NCBI RefSeq assembly: GCF_937951745.1
Contig: NZ_CALFBQ010000018.1
Location: 62,001-126,000 of the forward strand
Direction of reading: 5' to 3'
Length of the DNA: 64,000 nt
Source of the DNA: an uncultured Chloroflexus sp.
Lineage (GTDB): Bacteria > Chloroflexota > Chloroflexia > Chloroflexales > Chloroflexaceae
Positions 26,390-33,907 of the stretch are shown here, piece by piece. The stretch's first letter is position 1. Each line of letters opens with the position of its first letter. The notes beneath the pieces were generated by a model. The model was given only the letters and a program-made list of their open reading frames with translations, did no database searches and was not told the DNA's origin. Made by a program: the position numbers and the translations under genes.

Positions 26390-26466
26390 TCTGGCGCATG
26401 GTTGTTTGTCGGGTGATGAATCGGGGGAGGGGTGACCCGTCGGCTGGCCCCGACTAATAGTTGAGC

Positions 26467-28251
26467 CTAACCCACCTGCTTTGATGGCTCAGCCGCAGGC
26501 GTGGGCGGATTCGTCAGTTGCCCGGCCAGTCGCGCGCGTGCCATCTGCAACACTTGGCAACTCTCGCTATGGGCGTGGCAGCGCGGGCAACCGGCGACCA
26601 GCCGCTTTTCGTGCAACTCGATAATCGCGTCCGCCGAACTCCAGTAGATATTGCGTGCGCCGACCAAATCAAACAGACCCGTGCGCCGGAACATCTCGAG
26701 CACATTAGGTTGAAGCGCAGTGAAAATCACTTCGCCGCCGCGGGCATGGTGCTCTTCCACGATCTGGTGCAGCGCCTGAATGCCCATCGCATCAACGAGT
26801 GGCACACCGCGCATGCTAATGATAATTGTGTGATAATCGCTGGCGGTCTCAAATGCTTCGAGCACCGTTGTCACACTGCCAAAAAAGACTGGCCCGGTCA
26901 AGTAGTAAACGTGAATGCTGGGGCAGGTAGCGGTGATCGGCGTTCCTTGCACTTGCAACTGTTGGGGATTAATTGGTGCGCTCGTTACAACGGTGCTAGT
27001 GGCCGACTGGCGTAGGTAGATGACTGCCGAAATCGCAATCCCGATCAAGATGGCTTGGGTCAGATCGAGCGCAGCCGTCGCCAGCATCGTGATGAAAAAG
27101 CCAGCCAGTGCGTGGCGCAGGCGGGTATTGACGAAGAAGTGAATGCTCTCCCATTCATTCATCCGCCACGCCGTGACCAAGAGTACGCCTCCCAGTGCTG
27201 CCAGTGGTACGTAGCGAATAATTGGCCCCAATGCCAACGCACTCGCGAGTAAAAGCAGGGAGTGGATAATACTAGTCAGTCGGGTGACTGCCCCACTTTT
27301 GATTGCCACACTGGTGCGTGCAATGGCAGCGGTGGCCGGTACTCCACCGAAGAAAGGGATAAGCAAATTGCCGACCCCTTGTGCGACCAGCTCTTGATTG
27401 CTGTCGAACGGTTTGCCGCTCATCGTTGAACCGACGGCGCCGCAGAGCAGGCTCTCGATCGCGCCGAGCGCGGCAATCGAGACGGCTGGTGCCAAGATGT
27501 CGCTTAGATGTTCCCACGGAATATGCTCCCATGTTAAGCGATGCTCGAGCAAAATGGTTCGTGGAATATCACCAATAATCGGTACATTCCAGCCTAACCC
27601 AACACTCACTACAGTTGCAACGACAATCCCTGCCAACGACGCAGGGATAGTTTTGTTGAAACGGGGCAAGACAAGCATCACCGCAATCACAATACCGGCA
27701 ATCAGCACAGTGTGCCAATCAGGCATCAGCGGGTGGGTGAAATAGTGCAGCAGTTTTTCGAGGGCATTTTCAGCTTTAGGAGTCTGAATGCCAAGCACAT
27801 TATCAAGCTGGCCGATCGCGATGATCAGCGCAATGCCGCTGGTAAATCCGGCAATAACCGGTGAGGGGATAAACGCGATGTAGCGTCCTAACCGGGCAAT
27901 GCCGAGTGCAATCATCATAAGTCCGGCCAGCAAGGTGGCAACCCATACTCCTTCGATCCCGTAGCGCGCTGAAATTGCGATCAAGATCGCCGACATCGCG
28001 CCGGTTGGGCCGCTGATCTGGTATGCTGCACCACCTAGACCGCCAATGATCAGACCGGCTAGAATAGCGGTGACGAGACCAGCCGGTGCATCGGCGCCAG
28101 AGGCGACACCAAAAGCGAGGGCAAGTGGCAGAGCGACTGCACCGGTGGTGAGACCGGCTAGCACATCGGCACGTAGTGCATTGCCTGAATAACCGGCAAA
28201 TTCGCGCCGCAAGATGGAGAACAATGGGATTCGATTGAGCGTGCTGTTCAT
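26467..28251 (-). CDS. SulP-family anion transporter with STAS domain
   Basis: 594 aa. The membrane domain (about residues 20-420) has the SulP pattern GLTTGAVALPLALAFGVASG, GGAAYQISGPTGAM and PVIAGFTSGIALIIAIGQ. The STAS domain (about 450-560) includes VPLVDAMGIQALHQI, where the STAS Ser/Thr site is Met. The C-terminus carries CPRCHAHSESC, a possible metal site. SulP proteins carry sulfate, bicarbonate or other anions. A consensus promoter and a 12-8-12 palindrome lie upstream, divergent from an ArsR-type regulator, which predicts control by that regulator. Confidence 0.93.
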   Translation of the reverse strand: MNSTLNRIPLFSILRREFAGYSGNALRADVLAGLTTGAVALPLALAFGVASGADAPAGLVTAILAGLIIGGLGGAAYQISGPTGAMSAILIAISARYGIEGVWVATLLAGLMMIALGIARLGRYIAFIPSPVIAGFTSGIALIIAIGQLDNVLGIQTPKAENALEKLLHYFTHPLMPDWHTVLIAGIVIAVMLVLPRFNKTIPASLAGIVVATVVSVGLGWNVPIIGDIPRTILLEHRLTWEHIPWEHLSDILAPAVSIAALGAIESLLCGAVGSTMSGKPFDSNQELVAQGVGNLLIPFFGGVPATAAIARTSVAIKSGAVTRLTSIIHSLLLLASALALGPIIRYVPLAALGGVLLVTAWRMNEWESIHFFVNTRLRHALAGFFITMLATAALDLTQAILIGIAISAVIYLRQSATSTVVTSAPINPQQLQVQGTPITATCPSIHVYYLTGPVFFGSVTTVLEAFETASDYHTIIISMRGVPLVDAMGIQALHQIVEEHHARGGEVIFTALQPNVLEMFRRTGLFDLVGARNIYWSSADAIIELHEKRLVAGCPRCHAHSESCQVLQMARARLAGQLTNPPTPAAEPSKQVG

Positions 28252-28267
28252 GATGATGCCTTAATCA

Positions 28268-28332
28268 AAATATGATAATACTTGCATATTATCATATTTG
28301 CGAAGTATAGCACTGTTGCCAAGGGCTGTCAA
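28268..28332 (-). promoter_or_regulatory. SulP promoter with long palindromic operator
   Basis: Minus strand: TTGACA (28327-28332), 17-bp spacer, TATACT (28304-28309). Immediately downstream, over the start site, AAATATGATAAT and ATTATCATATTT (28268-28299) form a perfect 12-bp inverted repeat with an 8-bp centre. This AT-rich form is typical of ArsR/SmtB-family operators. Confidence 0.82.
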
Positions 28333-28438
28333 CGGGATAACTAGGCGGATTGGAACGAGATGGCTGTTATGGTAGAGCAGCGGAAATTTGCAAGACAGTA
28401 GCTCATCTGGCGTAGTTGGTATGCGCTCGCGTTGTCGT

Positions 28439-28520
28439 ATGTCATTGCGAAGGCGGTTTTGGTAAGGCAGCGCCTTGCCAAAACTGGCTGAAGCCATCTC
28501 TTGAGCGCGGAGCAATCGCT
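28439..28520. repeat. Dispersed repeat with internal hairpin
   Basis: Begins TGTCATTGCGAAGGCGG and ends GGAGCAATCGCT, the same ends as at 2661-2699 and 46455-46500. The interior GGTTTTGGTAAGGC (28455-28468) and GCCTTGCCAAAACT (28472-28485) pair at 12 of 14 positions. It sits in the 427-bp SulP/ArsR intergenic region; outside this element and the two promoters nothing else is visible there. Confidence 0.7.
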
Positions 28521-28615
28521 ACGGCGGTCGGCAACTCCACTGAGCGCCCGTTGCCACGCAGAGCTATTTGGTGCAGCGTTCTATCTGGTCTCGTCGTGGG
28601 GATACCTTCTCTATC

Positions 28616-28665
28616 TTGACGGTTGCACACTTTTATGTTACAAGTATCTAAATATTAGAATATTT
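28616..28665 (+). promoter_or_regulatory. arsR-type promoter with palindromic operator
   Basis: TTGACG (28616-28621), 17-bp spacer, TACAAG (28639-28644). The palindrome AAATATT-AG-AATATTT (28650-28665) follows at the expected start site and shares AATATTTG-type half sites with the divergent SulP operator, as expected for autoregulation. Confidence 0.75.
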
Positions 28666-28678
28666 GAAGAGGTATCCT

Positions 28679-29002
28679 ATGCCGCTGCATCGCTTCAAAG
28701 CCGAGTTCTTCAAGGCCCTTGGCCATCCCACCCGGCTCGCCATTCTCGATCAACTGCGCACTGGCGAGCGGAGCGTGCAGGAATTGCAGCAGGCGCTGGC
28801 GATCGAGCAATCGAATGTGTCGCAGCAGCTCGCTGTGCTGCGCAATAAGAATATCGTTGATTCGCGTAAAGAGGGTACCACTGTCTACTATCGCGTGCGC
28901 GATCCGATGATCTTTCAGTTGCTTGACGTGGCCCGGCAGATTTTCAACAACCATCTGATTGATACCCAAGAAATGTTAGCAACCTTGAGTGAAGAGACGT
29001 AA
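28679..29002 (+). CDS. ArsR/SmtB-family transcriptional regulator
   Basis: 107 aa from ATG 28679 (AAGAGG 6 nt upstream); the track's TTG start is inside the operator. Winged helix pattern: FFKALGHPTRLAILDQLRTG, then VQELQQALAIEQSNVSQQLA as the recognition region and NIVDSRKEGTTVYYRV as the wing. No ELCVCDL-type cysteine pair is seen, so metal sensing at alpha3 is unlikely. Family members of this kind repress divergent transporter genes and themselves. Placement opposite SulP with matching palindromes makes SulP its probable target. Confidence 0.9.
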   Translation: MPLHRFKAEFFKALGHPTRLAILDQLRTGERSVQELQQALAIEQSNVSQQLAVLRNKNIVDSRKEGTTVYYRVRDPMIFQLLDVARQIFNNHLIDTQEMLATLSEET

Positions 29003-29011
29003 TCCTATGGT

Positions 29012-29103
29012 AGAGACGTTGCACGGCAACGTCTCTCGGCAACATCTCTCGGCAACATCTTTCAACAACGTCTCTCGGCAACGTCTCTCCTGCAACGGTC
29101 TCT
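29012..29103. repeat. Hairpin plus tandem (CGGCAACGTCTCT)n repeat
   Basis: AGAGACGTTGC (29012-29022) and GCAACGTCTCT (29026-29036) form a perfect 11-bp stem. Four further degraded copies of CGGCAACRTCTCT follow up to 29103, reaching the 3' end of the convergent acyl-CoA dehydrogenase gene. The GTAGAGACGT motif recurs at 54444-54492 and 55357-55384. Confidence 0.8.
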
Positions 29104-30352
29104 ATTCACCCTCCCACCAATTCGGGTCATACGCCGGCAATTCGCAGCGTAGGTTGGGATACTTACGGTAGCCCATCACGAAATCCGCCTGCAACAGCTC
29201 TTGCAGCTCACGGGTGCCTTCGTAGATGATCGCGCCGCGCGCATTGCGCAGATACCGCTCAACCGGATACTCGTCGGCGTAGCCATACGCGCCGTGGATT
29301 TGGATGGCGTCGTCGGCAGCTTCAAAGCTGCTCACGGTCGCGTGCCATTTAGCCAGCGTCGTCTCGCGGGTGTTGCGCAAACCCTTGTTTTTCATCCAGC
29401 CGGCCCGGTACACCAGCAGCCGCGAGGTGTCGAGTTTGCGCACCATGTGGCTAATCATCCGCTTGACAAGCTGGTGTTCGCCGATCGGCACGCCGAAGGT
29501 CTGCCGCTCGCGGGCATAACGGATGCTGGCTTCGAGACTAGCTTGGATCAGGCCGGTTGCTCCGGCAGCCACCGTGTAGCGACCATTGTCGAGCGCAGCC
29601 ATCGCGATCTTGAACCCCTCCCCCTCTTCACCCAATCGATTCGCGAGCGGCACCCGCACGTCTTGGAAGACGACGCCGCCGGTGTTGCCGGCGCGCACGC
29701 CGAGTTTGCCGTGAATCGGGTAGCTGCTCACGCCGGGCATTGTGCGTTCGACGATGAATGCGGTGATGCCGCGTGGGCCTGCTGTCGGGTCGGTCTTGGC
29801 AAAGACAAGAAAATTGTCGGCCAGATCGGCCAGACTGATCCATATCTTTTCACCGTTAAGAACGTAGTAATCGCCGTCGCGGCGGGCGGTGGCTTGCATT
29901 GCGGCGGCATCGGTGCCGCTGTTCGGTTCGGTGAGACAGTAGGCGGCCAGTTTTTCGCCGCGGGCCTGTGGTGCGAGGAAGCGTTGTTTCTGCTCTTCGG
30001 TGCCCCATTGCAGCAGTGAGAGCGAGTTGAGGCCGGTATGCACGCTCATCACCACGCGCAGAAAGCTATCGACTCGCTCCAACTCTTCACATACCACCGC
30101 CAAAGCGAGATAATCCATCCCGGCCCCGCCGTACCGTTGCGGAATGCAGATACCGAGTAGCCCTAGCTCTCCCATTCGTTTCAGCACCGGACGCAGATGC
30201 GGGCGATCTTCCGGCCCTTCAGCTTTCGCGCCGCTGCGATCCCATTCGCGGATGTGAGGCGCTACCTCGCGCTCGGCGAAGTTGCGCACCGTCTGACGCA
30301 GCATGTCGTGTTCAGGGCCGAGAAACATGTCGTAGTTTGCCGTCAAATCCAT
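29102..30352 (-). CDS. Acyl-CoA dehydrogenase
   Basis: 416 aa; AAAGGAG precedes the ATG. FAD-dependent alpha,beta-dehydrogenation of an acyl-CoA. Signatures: AAYCLTEPNSGTDAAAMQ (PROSITE-like first motif), YYVLNGEKIWIS, QTFGVPIGEHQLVKRM, and QIHGAYGYADEYPVERYLRNAR near the C-terminus. The Glu in IIYEGTRELQ is at the catalytic-base position. The length of 416 is slightly long for the family because of an N-terminal extension. Substrate chain is not predictable; the next upstream gene, an iron alcohol dehydrogenase, is on the other strand. A TATAAT on the minus strand at 30416-30421 is a possible -10. Confidence 0.93.
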   Translation of the reverse strand: MDLTANYDMFLGPEHDMLRQTVRNFAEREVAPHIREWDRSGAKAEGPEDRPHLRPVLKRMGELGLLGICIPQRYGGAGMDYLALAVVCEELERVDSFLRVVMSVHTGLNSLSLLQWGTEEQKQRFLAPQARGEKLAAYCLTEPNSGTDAAAMQATARRDGDYYVLNGEKIWISLADLADNFLVFAKTDPTAGPRGITAFIVERTMPGVSSYPIHGKLGVRAGNTGGVVFQDVRVPLANRLGEEGEGFKIAMAALDNGRYTVAAGATGLIQASLEASIRYARERQTFGVPIGEHQLVKRMISHMVRKLDTSRLLVYRAGWMKNKGLRNTRETTLAKWHATVSSFEAADDAIQIHGAYGYADEYPVERYLRNARGAIIYEGTRELQELLQADFVMGYRKYPNLRCELPAYDPNWWEGE

Positions 30353-30525
30353 TGCGATACTCCTTTATATCGGGCCGAGCGGGTCAGCCGCGCTTGCCGC
30401 TACACGAATACCTTGATTATACCGTGAGTGGCGATGATGCGTGCCAAGCGGGGCAGTGCAGCAGATGGTGTTTCATTTGGGCGTTTTTTGCGGCTATTCT
30501 TCTTTGATCATCGGCAGGCTACCTT

Positions 30526-30554
30526 TTGACGCAATGTGCACATTGTATTACACT
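30526..30554 (+). promoter_or_regulatory. Fe-ADH promoter with a perfect palindrome in the spacer
   Basis: TTGACG (30526-30531), 17-bp spacer, TACACT (30549-30554). The spacer contains CAATGTGCACATTG (30532-30545), a perfect 14-bp palindrome placed where a repressor would block polymerase or a MerR-type activator would twist the spacer. Confidence 0.68.
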
Positions 30555-30621
30555 TCAAGGCAATCACGCCGTGTTACTGTCCCACATGTTCGCAATTTAC
30601 TTACCAGAAAGGAGAGGGCTT

Positions 30622-31809
30622 ATGATGCCGCCACGAGAGTTTATCATGCCCGCGCAGATGGTGATCGGTTCGGGTGCCGTTGAGCAGACCGGCGCGCAGT
30701 GCGCCAAACGGGGATGGAAAAAGGCGCTGATTGTCACCGATCAGATTATGCAGAAGATCGGTGTTGTTGGGCAGGTAGAGCAGAATCTGGCCAATCATGG
30801 GATTGCCAGCGTCGTGTATGCCGGTGTCAATACCGAACCGGTGGTTGAGTATGTGCAAGAGGCGTTAGCTGCCTATCACGAGGGCGGGTGTGATTTCGTT
30901 TTGGCGGTGGGTGGCGGCAGTCCGATCGACACTGCCAAGGCGGTGGCGGTGCTAGTGACCAACCCCGGCTCGATTGAGCAGTACAAGGGGATCGGCAAGA
31001 TTGCCAATCCCGGTGTGCCGTTGGTCGCTATTCCGACTACCGCCGGCACTGGCAGCGAAGCAACTATTTATACGGTGATTACCGATCAAAAAACCGATGT
31101 TAAAATGCTCATCGGCAGCCCGCACCTGATGCCGACGATTGCAATTGTTGATCCCATGTTGACCGTTTCGTCGCCGCCAAGCGTGACAGCAGCTACCGGT
31201 GTTGATGCGTTGGTGCATGCGATCGAAGCCTACGTTTCGGTCAAGCGGCAGCCCATGACCGATGTGCTGTGTTTGTCGGCGATAGAGTTAATTTCTAGCA
31301 ACATCCGGCAGGCGTGGGCAAATGGCAACAACATTGAGGCACGCGAGAAAATGATGCTCGGCGCGACGCAAGCTGGTATTGCGTTCAGCAACTCGTCGGT
31401 GGCGCTTGTGCATGGCATGTCGCGCCCGATTGGTGCCTACTTCCACATTGCCCACGGTGTCTCGAATGCGGCCTTGTTAGCAGTGGTGACGGAGTTCAGT
31501 CTAGTGGGTGATCCGAAGCGCTACGCCGATATTGCGCGGGCAATGGGTGAGCCGATTGATGGCCTATCGCTGATGGAAGCAGCCGATCGTGCCGTCGTTG
31601 CGATCCGCCGACTGGTGCGTGATATCAAGATCCCGTCGCTGCGCCAGTTGGGTGTTGAACGTGAGCGGCTGATGGAGTTAGCGCCGGCGATGGCGGATGC
31701 GGCGATCGATAGCGGTAGCCCGGCTAATAATCCGCGCAAGCCAACCAAGCAAGAGATCATCGAATTGTACGCCAAAGCCTACGACGAAGGCGATCGCATA
31801 GCCGTCTAG
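30622..31809 (+). CDS. Iron-containing alcohol dehydrogenase (group III)
   Basis: 395 aa from ATG 30622, chosen for AAAGGAGAGGG upstream; the track's 32 extra codons overlap the promoter. NAD-binding GGGSPIDTAKAVAV, IPTTAGTGSEATIYT, and metal-binding histidines in GVDALVHAIEAY, LVHGMSRPIGAYFHIAHG are all present. Members reduce aldehydes or oxidise primary alcohols, 1,3-propanediol or lactaldehyde; the substrate is unresolved. It stands alone, with the RsbT gene convergent downstream. Confidence 0.92.
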   Translation: MMPPREFIMPAQMVIGSGAVEQTGAQCAKRGWKKALIVTDQIMQKIGVVGQVEQNLANHGIASVVYAGVNTEPVVEYVQEALAAYHEGGCDFVLAVGGGSPIDTAKAVAVLVTNPGSIEQYKGIGKIANPGVPLVAIPTTAGTGSEATIYTVITDQKTDVKMLIGSPHLMPTIAIVDPMLTVSSPPSVTAATGVDALVHAIEAYVSVKRQPMTDVLCLSAIELISSNIRQAWANGNNIEAREKMMLGATQAGIAFSNSSVALVHGMSRPIGAYFHIAHGVSNAALLAVVTEFSLVGDPKRYADIARAMGEPIDGLSLMEAADRAVVAIRRLVRDIKIPSLRQLGVERERLMELAPAMADAAIDSGSPANNPRKPTKQEIIELYAKAYDEGDRIAV

Positions 31810-31844
31810 TAATAGCGGAGGGGCACCGCAGTCGCGGCGCCCCT

Positions 31845-32246
31845 CTACGTGCGCCACTTCCGGCAAACAATCGTTGTCCCAACGCCTTCTTTCGACTTAA
31901 TATCAAATTCGTCCATCAACCGTTTAGCGCCGGGCAACCCCATCCCCATGCCGCGCGAGGTACTATAGCCATCTTGCATCACCAGATCAATATTCGGGAT
32001 GCCGGGGCCTTGATCCTCGCAGATAATCTCGATCCCCTTGCGCGACCCCTTCTCAATATCACGTACCGTAACATTGCCAGTACCAGCGTAGAGGAAGATA
32101 TTGCGCGCCAGCTCGCTTACGGCAGTTGCGATGCGCGCTTGATCAATCGGCCCGAAGCCAAGCGCCTTGGCCATATCGCGAGCCATGGTGCGCGCGATGA
32201 CAATATCAAGGTCGCTTCGAATGACAGCAGTCTTACTCTGCGCCAT
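31845..32246 (-). CDS. rsbT: RsbT-like serine kinase / anti-sigma regulatory factor
   Basis: 133 aa from MAQSKTAVIRSDLDIVIART; GAGGAG lies upstream. GHKL/HATPase fold with N box AVSELARNIFLYAG, G1 EDQGPGIPN and G2 RGMGMGLPGAKRLMD. RsbT phosphorylates RsbS in the stressosome and, when released, activates a PP2C phosphatase. Overlaps the rsbS stop by 14 bp, so the two are coupled. No rsbR, rsbU or sigma-B-like gene is adjacent, so the output partner is elsewhere; the PP2C proteins of this window are a speculative option. Confidence 0.9.
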   Translation of the reverse strand: MAQSKTAVIRSDLDIVIARTMARDMAKALGFGPIDQARIATAVSELARNIFLYAGTGNVTVRDIEKGSRKGIEIICEDQGPGIPNIDLVMQDGYSTSRGMGMGLPGAKRLMDEFDIKSKEGVGTTIVCRKWRT

Positions 32247-32619
32247 CGTCGCTCTCCTCATTGGTCAGTCGCTGCATCATGGCCAACCCCTTTTCGAGGT
32301 TGAGCGCCGTGAGCACCCGCGGTAATTCAAGCCCTAGCTCGACCAACGTAATCGCGACCGCCGGCTGCAAGCCGGTAAGCACGACCCGCGCTCCCATCAG
32401 GCCGGCCATCGCCGCGATGTCGGCGATGAGACGCCCGATGAAACTGTCAACGACATCGAGCGCCGTCAGATCGATAATCACCCCGCGAGCGCGCGTGTCA
32501 TGGATCTTTTGCAAAAGATCGTCTTTAAATTGTACTGCGGAGGCATCATGGAGAGCTACCTGAATCGAGGCGATCAGGATGTCTCCAATTTTCAAGATCG
32601 GGATGCGAAGATTATCCAA
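32233..32619 (-). CDS. rsbS: RsbS-like STAS-domain anti-sigma antagonist
   Basis: 128 aa with a TTG start (GAGGAG 7 nt upstream; no upstream ATG). STAS fold: MDNLRIPILKIGDILIASIQ, then IIDLTALDVVDSFIGRLIAD, where the Ser following VVD matches the residue phosphorylated by RsbT. RsbS is the core scaffold of the stressosome. The 49-bp gap to the upstream membrane-kinase gene suggests possible co-transcription. Confidence 0.9.
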   Translation of the reverse strand: MDNLRIPILKIGDILIASIQVALHDASAVQFKDDLLQKIHDTRARGVIIDLTALDVVDSFIGRLIADIAAMAGLMGARVVLTGLQPAVAITLVELGLELPRVLTALNLEKGLAMMQRLTNEESDDGAE

Positions 32620-32668
32620 GACGCGCTCCTCATCTCATTCCAGCGAGCGTTGTATGTTCGCCCTCATA

Positions 32669-33382
32669 TTATCGCATACCTGCAAGCACTCCGGCAATGA
32701 CCGCCCCAGCTAACAATGGCACACTCAGATTGTCGGTGCCGTGTGGTGAGACTCCTTCGGCAACCGTTGCAACGAATGCCGCGGCCACGCTTGCCGCAAG
32801 GGCCACCCCCGCCCCGATCGGCGCGCTCTGTGGGCTGAGTGCCGACCCCGGCACCAGCAGCAGGGTGAGGAACATTGCGATCGCACTCGCTGCAAACATT
32901 GCAGCCGAGCCTTCAAACGAGCGTCGCCCACGCCCGACTTGGTAGTGATGGCGGCCCCAGCGCTTGCCGATGATTGCGGCGAGAGCGTCGCCCCACGTCA
33001 TTGCCATTGTGCCGGCGGCGGCAATATATCCACGATCGTCTGGTGAATTGGTGCGCCAGAAGATCAGAAACAAGATCGTGATTGACAAGGCAAAATAGAC
33101 CGTTCCCGGTGTGCTGTCAGGCGCGTCAACCGCTTCGAGCAGCCGGAAACGGTAAAAAATGAAATTGAGTACGATAAAGGTGGCAAAGGGAATGATGCCG
33201 ATCGTCCAGTTCTCAAAGAGGGCTAGTACGCCAAACACCCACATTCCAGCGCCAATGTGAACGAACTTGCGGGTGAAATCTTGCGGATAGCCGCGCCAGC
33301 GGCGGATGACTTCGGCTATGATAAGAAGACCAAAGGCGTACCCGAACGAGACAAGTAGGCCAATCAGATCGCGTGTACTCAT
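32669..33382 (-). CDS. Phytol/dolichol kinase-type CTP-dependent membrane kinase
   Basis: 237 aa, six or seven hydrophobic segments. RKFVHIGAGMWVFG, MTWGDALAAIIGKRWGRH and RRSFEGSAAMF match the VTE5/SEC59 family, which phosphorylates isoprenoid alcohols (phytol, dolichol) or diacylglycerol with CTP. In a phototroph, recycling of phytol or geranylgeraniol from bacteriochlorophyll is an attractive role, but this is inference. It is transcribed toward rsbS-rsbT. Confidence 0.82.
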   Translation of the reverse strand: MSTRDLIGLLVSFGYAFGLLIIAEVIRRWRGYPQDFTRKFVHIGAGMWVFGVLALFENWTIGIIPFATFIVLNFIFYRFRLLEAVDAPDSTPGTVYFALSITILFLIFWRTNSPDDRGYIAAAGTMAMTWGDALAAIIGKRWGRHHYQVGRGRRSFEGSAAMFAASAIAMFLTLLLVPGSALSPQSAPIGAGVALAASVAAAFVATVAEGVSPHGTDNLSVPLLAGAVIAGVLAGMR

Positions 33383-33797
33383 AGTGGCGCCGGTGCTATC
33401 GATGGCGAAACTTGCCTCTTATTCTATCCGTAGGCAGGCAAATCGTCAATTGATGACCGGTAGTGGGTATTGTGAATGTTTAATGACAAAAACGAATGAA
33501 CGAATGGTCACGGGTGATCTCGTGCCGCAGATAGGAGCGCCGCGCGGCGCTGCGGCTCAACCATCACCCGCACGCCGCACGCCACCCGTACAGTCGCGCG
33601 TCAGTGCGGCTCCAATTCTGCACGGCAGTGCGGCTCAACCATCAAATGCACCAATATTCCTGCTTTAGAGGCTCAGATAGACTATTAAACCCCCGTTTCT
33701 TCTGATAAAATAATGTCTAGATCTCAGCAGATTGAGCTGTACCATTGTATTGTTCAGCGTGAAACGCGAACGAGCCAAGCGTAAGGGGTGGCGTTCT
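33383..33797. other. Intergenic region with short direct repeats, no gene seen
   Basis: A 16-bp direct repeat TGCGGCTCAACCATCA occurs at 33551-33566 and 33629-33644, with a partial third copy near 33604. The rest has stops in all frames over short distances and no recognisable RNA gene. An AT-rich stretch around 33695-33715 (GATAAAATAATG) may hold the -10 region of the downstream unit, but no confident promoter is seen. Confidence 0.5.
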
Positions 33798-33890
33798 ATG
33801 CCTGACCGCATTCTCCTGCATGTACTGCGGTTAGCTGCAGAGAGCGAGGATCTTGAACCGACTGCTGTAGTAGTTAATATGACTAATTAA
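33798..33890 (+). CDS. Possible 30-codon ORF just upstream of the caspase-NACHT gene
   Basis: ATG at 33798 preceded by AAGGGG at 9 nt; reads MPDRILLHVLRLAAESEDLE... to a TAA at 33888-33890, 17 bp before the big gene. The large gene has no Shine-Dalgarno of its own, so translation of this small ORF could feed ribosomes into it. The peptide is short and leucine-rich with one helical segment. No family is recognised and it may be chance. Confidence 0.35.
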   Translation: MPDRILLHVLRLAAESEDLEPTAVVVNMTN

Positions 33891-33907
33891 ACCTAGCTTA
33901 CAGTCGT

